Assembly: GCA_003427395.1 (NCBI GenBank)
Contig: BFEA01000287.1
Span: 108,739-129,973 of the forward strand
DNA from: Chara braunii
Lineage: Eukaryota > Streptophyta > Charophyceae > Charales > Characeae
Length of the DNA: 21,235 nucleotides
Reading direction: 5' to 3'
The notes beneath the pieces were generated by a model. The model searched no databases and was not told where the DNA came from. It worked only from the letters and a program-made list of their open reading frames with translations. A program made the translations under genes and the position numbers. Within the stretch, counting starts at the first letter, position 1; each line of letters starts with the position of its first letter. Below, one piece after another: positions 18,212-21,235 of this stretch.

Positions 18212-18223
18212 GCTTCGATACCT
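18212..18223 (-). other. Primer binding site, element C (diverged initiator Met type)
   Basis: The minus strand reads AGGTATCGAAGC followed by TGGTACC, against TGGTATCAGAGC-TGGTTC in A. It starts one base after the LTR end TTGCA-C. Three mismatches to the plant initiator Met site suggest decay or a different tRNA isoform, but position and flanks support the call. Confidence 0.78.
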
Positions 18224-18224
18224 G

Positions 18225-19193
18225 TGCAATCAAACTCGCATTCATTCACACTTCACACGTATGCAAACAGGTTGCTCAGCAAACTGGCGCCAGGCGCCCA
18301 CTCAGAACTCAGAGATATAGTACCAAGAACACACTCAGATACAGGTTCACTTCACATGGCTATGGCGGTTCATTGCCTGAACAACTCTCTATTCGTCACT
18401 ACCTCAACACTGCTGTTCGCATACAGGATCACCCTGGATACCCCACACGCAACACTCTGTACCCTGGCGCACACACTCATACACACCTACAGCTATGGCG
18501 GCTATGGCCGCTTCTACCCTATCGCTATGGCTAACTCCTTCTCGCCCTCTTCGTCCTCGGGCTCACTGCAGACCACCTCGCACAAGTCGCTATGGCAGCG
18601 CTTCCGCATGGCTTCCGCAGCAATGAATGAATGGCTGCACGCTGCCCTTTGATTTATACTTCTGTAGCTCGCTGGTCTGGCCCTTTTTACCATTGGCCCT
18701 TTGTGCACACAGTCCCGCATGGTACTTGTTGGACTGGAATGGGACTGACTGGACCCTACCGCTGACTGCATGGGGTTGGACCGCAACCTCACTGCAGTTG
18801 CATCGCCAACGCACTGTGGTTGGCTCCACCACTTACCCACTTGCCTCTACCTACGTGAGCCTACTCCGAAAGGCCACTTCCGTAGACTTGGCCTTTCGGT
18901 ACTGTCGCAGCTACGACGTTGACCTTTCAGGACTGTAGCAGCCACGACCTTGACTCTTCGGACAGGCTACAACTACGACTTCTAGAACTCACTAGGACTC
19001 CTATCCGACAGGTCTACAGATCGAACCCCTACCCCTACACTGACCTACAACGGACAACAGCAATTGTCAAAACACAGGTCACGGGTTCAAACACTCGGGG
19101 TCAACACAGATACTGTACACAGGTAAGGTGAAAACTAGGGATCGAGCCCTGGGGATCTGCACTCGCTACTGCTTACAAGTGAAAACCGTTTCA
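18225..19193 (-). repeat. 5' LTR of element C
   Basis: Direct copy of 10434-11406. Sense orientation begins TGAAACGGTTTTCAC at 19193 and ends TTGCA at 18225. With the TATA box at 18652-18658, transcription would start near 18625, giving a U3 of about 570 bp and R-U5 of about 400 bp. All five GCTATGG heptamers in this LTR lie on the R-U5 side. Confidence 0.95.
18652..18658 (-). promoter_or_regulatory. TATA box in 5' LTR of element C
   Basis: TATAAAT on the minus strand (context AGTATAAATCAAAGG), conserved in the 3' LTR. It would place the start of element RNA 25-35 bp further along the minus strand. This is inferred, not measured. Confidence 0.6.
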
Positions 19194-19197
19194 CATC
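19194..19197. repeat. Target site duplication of element C, right copy
   Basis: CATC, matching 10430-10433 on the other side of the element. Confidence 0.8.
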
Positions 19198-19487
19198 TCT
19201 GCAGGGAGCATTATTTCTATTTTTGATTATTTAGTTGTTACGGACTGGACTGACAACTGACAGACAACTGCAGATAGAATAGTATTCTTTGCTGCATTGC
19301 CATCTGTATCAGAGTAATCTAAAAATAGATTTAACATTCCCTGTAGAATCTGACATTGGTTGGGACCTAACCACCTAACTGTTTTGTCCAAGCCGACCGA
19401 AGTTGGTTGTGTATCATAATCGGTTGTGTGTCATGCTAAGGTAGGATTCAGTGTGAATTCTAGTTTAGATCACACACACTGTAGCTC
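19198..19487 (+). other. Element B leader, second part
   Basis: Continuation of B's leader after the nested insertion. Joined to 10433 it aligns with A's leader: the GCATACAT just left of the insertion and the TTATTT and TTACGGACTG just right of it have counterparts in A at about 4730, 4680 and 4665 (minus strand). Total leader length of B then is about 1.16 kb, close to A's 1.19 kb. Confidence 0.8.
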
Positions 19488-20283
19488 ATGAGTGACGCAA
19501 GCACTAGTGAGGAGGAGTTGTTAGTGGACGACCGTAGGACTACTCGTAGAACTGGTCTCAATCGACCTTGGACTTTCCTGGAGTTAGGTCCAGGAGACGA
19601 GAGGAGACTGTGGAGAGAGGCTAGAGAGAGAACAGCGGCAAGAAGAGTGAGGGTCGCTGAGGATAGTGCCAGGTCTAGGATTTCAGCTAGCACCGGTACG
19701 ACCATGGCTACTTCCTCTACCATGTCGCAGGCCTCTTCACAGGCCACTTCGTCAGGAGTTAGTCAGAGTGGTTCTCAGGTTTCCATTAGCCAGAGTGCTG
19801 GCTTGCAAGTCAGCCAGCAGACTCAACTCACCTCGAAGGATTATGAGATCCTCCAAGCAGAAGAACTTCAGGATGAGTTGCTGCGTCAATTGGATGAAGC
19901 AGCAAAGAGGAGAAGAAGAGCTATAATCAGGAAGGCTAGACTAGGTAGTAGATTGCAGGAACTAAGCAGATTAGAAGCATTAGATGAGTCAACACTTGAC
20001 CCTGCGATCAAGCACTGCGTAACTCGCTCCTGTGTGAGGCGGAGACGCAGGTTGTTCAGCAGGAGGTGTTGGACGAACTAGTGGCAGGCCAGAAACAAAT
20101 TCTGGCTGCATTACATGCTCCTCATCCAATGATGAGGCAACCTCGGTTTGCTGTAGCTCCCCCTTCGGGTGCGGGTCCATCAATGACGCTGCCGCCGGTA
20201 GGGCCTTCATTCTCACCTATGTTTGGCATGCCCCCTCCAGGTGGTTATGTAGCAACTAGTGGTCCACTACCCCCACCGTCATA
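19488..20283 (+). pseudogene. Element B gag, N-terminal half (frameshifted, truncated)
   Basis: Starts at ATG 19488 (MSDASTSEEELLVDDRRTTR), preceded by TAGCTC as in A's gag. An Arg-rich segment and a Ser/Gln-rich linker follow. Then comes a coiled part, EELQDELLRQLDEAAKRRRR and KARLGSRLQELSRLEALDES, which aligns with A's gag (KARLENRR...LDDSTLDD). A one-base loss near 20010 shifts the frame; the homologous reading continues as LDELVAGQKQILAALHAP and PSFSPMFGMPPPGG, matching PFVPLFGIPPGG in A. A TAA follows at 20281-20283. Capsid, zinc knuckle and pol are missing. Confidence 0.85.
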
Positions 20284-20352
20284 ACTTTGGGAGGACTGGT
20301 AGCACAGGTTGAAGAGGGTTACCGGTAGCGTAGTGGGGAGAACCAAGGGAGT

Positions 20353-20580
20353 GGCAAAAATGGAAAATGTGTCAAATTGCCGCCGCGATTTATTTCGCGG
20401 TTTAAACAATTTTTTATTTTTCTTTATTTTTTCCTGGAAAGATCATGATCAAATGTACGGACCCTTCAATTTTCAGATTTCTTGACATATTGTTTTGAAT
20501 CTTTGATCGTGAAAAATCGCTGAAGCTGAGGTACTTTTCATGTTAGCCCACACGTGGTGGCGGGGCAAAAATGGAAAATG
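20353..20580. repeat. 17-bp direct repeat bracketing 211-bp unit
   Basis: GGCAAAAATGGAAAATG occurs at 20353-20369 and 20564-20580, each followed within a few bases by (A)TCAA-TTG-CG-like sequence. Inside lie CCGCGA/TCGCGG (a 6-bp hairpin near 20381-20398), a T-rich run ending TTTTTTCCTGG, and GATCATGATC. It looks like the first copy of a partly duplicated unit whose second copy runs on into the palindrome module. Confidence 0.75.
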
Positions 20581-20598
20581 AGATCAATTGGCGACTAT

Positions 20599-20790
20599 GT
20601 AACACCCGCGGACGCGTCCGCGGGTCCAATCTCGGATGGCGGACGCAGACGGGTCCGCATCCGCGGCCTACCTGGTCCGCACCGCGGACCCGATTTTACC
20701 AGAATTTTCCTGAATTAAATAATAGGTTAAAAAATTATATATATATATGGGGTTGTAGGGAATTTTAAACCCTACAACCCCATAATTTTT
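20599..20790. repeat. CpG palindrome cluster plus A/T foldback (module copy 2)
   Basis: A perfect 22-bp palindrome at 20604-20625 (centre GGACGCGTCC) is followed by the inverted pair CGGGTCCGC ... GCGGACCCG (about 20653-20695), TTTTCCTGA, an AT-rich stretch, and a 15-bp perfect stem: arm 20746-20760 (TATGGGGTTGTAGGG), 9-nt loop, arm 20770-20784. The layout matches 8341-8550. Confidence 0.8.
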
Positions 20791-21056
20791 TTTTTGGAAT
20801 CCGACTTTGTTTCGGATTTTTTAAAAATCAAAAACTAAATTCGATTTTAAAAACAAAAATATAAAGAAAAGTTGGATTTTTTTTTGTCATTTTTTATCAT
20901 CAGATATATGGTCCCTGAGTTCACCTGTATTTTTTAGAAATGAATTTCTGTTTTTTGCAGGGGTATGAGGTGTTTTAGAAAAACAAAGATACAAAATTTA
21001 AAAATAAATAAACAAAAAACTTGAAAAAAAAAAAGGTTTGATTGGTTGATTGGTAT
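20791..21056. other. AT-rich intergenic stretch
   Basis: Long A and T runs with no supported gene. TCCGA(c/a) and AAAATCAAAAA-type inverted fragments near 20797-20850 suggest further weak foldback sequence. Confidence 0.6.
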
Positions 21057-21189
21057 TGATTGATTGATTGATTGATTGATTGTGTGTGTGTGTGTGTGTG
21101 CGCGCGCGCCGCTCGGGCGGCGCGGGGAGCTGCGCAAGCACCGCACACACGCGCGCGCGCGAGCGAGAGAGAGAGAGAGAGAGAACACC

Positions 21190-21235
<46 letters not shown>
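21057..21235. repeat. Compound microsatellites at window end: (TGAT)n, (TG)n, (CG)n, (CA)n, (GA)n, (GT)n
   Basis: TGAT units from about 21057 to 21082 run into (TG)n to 21100 and (CG)n to 21109. After a short GC-rich core come CACACAC and (GC)n at 21144-21161, (GA)n at 21165-21184 and (GT)n from 21195 to the end. The alternating purine-pyrimidine tracts could adopt Z-DNA. Confidence 0.95.

Larger units (their letters stand above)
10434..19193 (-). mobile_element. Element C: complete but degenerate Ty3/gypsy chromovirus, nested in element B
   Basis: An 8760-bp element with direct LTRs of 969 and 973 bp, a 4-bp CATC target duplication, primer site, leader, gag, protease, RT, RNase H, integrase and a C-terminal chromodomain, all on the minus strand. 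Integrase after RNase H plus a chromodomain defines the chromovirus branch of Ty3/gypsy. It is the only element here with both ends. Damage comprises in-frame TAG at 15264-15266, 12316-12318 and 11995-11997, a TGA near 11690, and frame changes near 16710, 16303, 15470, 15112-15160 and about 11700. It interrupts the leader of element B, whose halves rejoin in alignment with A. Confidence 0.95.
8553..20290 (+). mobile_element. Element B: Ty3/gypsy LTR retrotransposon split by element C, 3' part lost
   Basis: Plus-strand order: 5' LTR 8553-9544, primer site 9548-9559, leader 9560-10433, then the inserted element C (10434-19193), leader continued 19198-19487 (the repeated CATC is at 19194-19197), gag front half 19488 to about 20283. 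Homology to element A stops near 20290-20350; no pol, zinc knuckle or 3' LTR of B follows in the window. A and B are one family: their leaders, gag and LTR termini align. B is a remnant and cannot move by itself. Confidence 0.85.

Noticed and set aside
17554-18534. 326-residue plus-strand open frame
   Set aside because: It runs antisense through element C's leader and LTR and is built from (CT)n, poly-T and repeat-encoded Ser/Leu/Phe runs. No domain and no independent support.
10429-19198. 5-bp target duplication for element C
   Set aside because: The immediate 5-mers are ACATC and CATCT; only CATC adjoins both ends, so 4 bp is the supported length.
20599-20790. Helitron 3' end (hairpin before CTRR)
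   Set aside because: The hairpin is much longer than usual, no clear CTRR end or TC start is placed correctly, and no Rep/helicase sequence is present.

Overview
The window looks like repeat-dense intergenic DNA from a plant-lineage eukaryote, most likely a charophyte alga. The evidence is LTR retrotransposons with initiator-methionine-tRNA type primer binding sites, Ty3/gypsy (Metaviridae-type) gag-pol proteins, a C-terminal chromodomain, and long microsatellites. The wording of the Gag and Pol proteins resembles retroelement proteins I associate from memory with Chara braunii; I could not search, so the species is a guess. I see no host gene, rRNA, tRNA or CRISPR array. The window starts in (GA)n, ends in (GT)n and holds one N, which fits contig ends at simple repeats. 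Three LTR retrotransposons explain most of the sequence. Element A lies on the minus strand, from its 5' LTR (5603-6692) through primer site, leader, gag and a decayed pol that breaks into tetranucleotide repeats near position 265. Element B is the same family as A but on the plus strand: 5' LTR 8553-9544, primer site, leader and the front of gag, then broken near 20290. A and B stand head to head, their LTRs separated by a 1.86 kb spacer that is itself rich in foldback sequences and CpG palindromes. Element C is a complete 8760-bp chromovirus on the minus strand (10434-19193) with two LTRs of about 970 bp, a 4-bp target duplication (CATC), primer site, TATA box, gag, protease, reverse transcriptase, RNase H, integrase and chromodomain. 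It is inserted inside the leader of element B: the two halves of B (9548-10433 and 19198-19487) line up with the uninterrupted leader of A across the junction. The order of events is therefore: B inserted, then C inserted into B. C's two LTRs differ at roughly 40-50 positions by eye, mostly transitions, so C is not fresh. All three elements are broken. C has three in-frame TAG stops, one TGA and five frame changes; A has more; B has lost everything after the front of gag. None can be expected to make its own full polyprotein. The points most worth a second look are an octamer (GCCATAGC, sense strand) repeated about ten times only in the presumed transcribed 5' region of C, a 58-nt leader block 91% identical between B and C although their LTRs are unrelated, perfectly conserved islands in the otherwise diverged leaders and LTRs of A and B, and a palindrome-plus-foldback module that occurs once next to B's LTR and again at 20600-20790.
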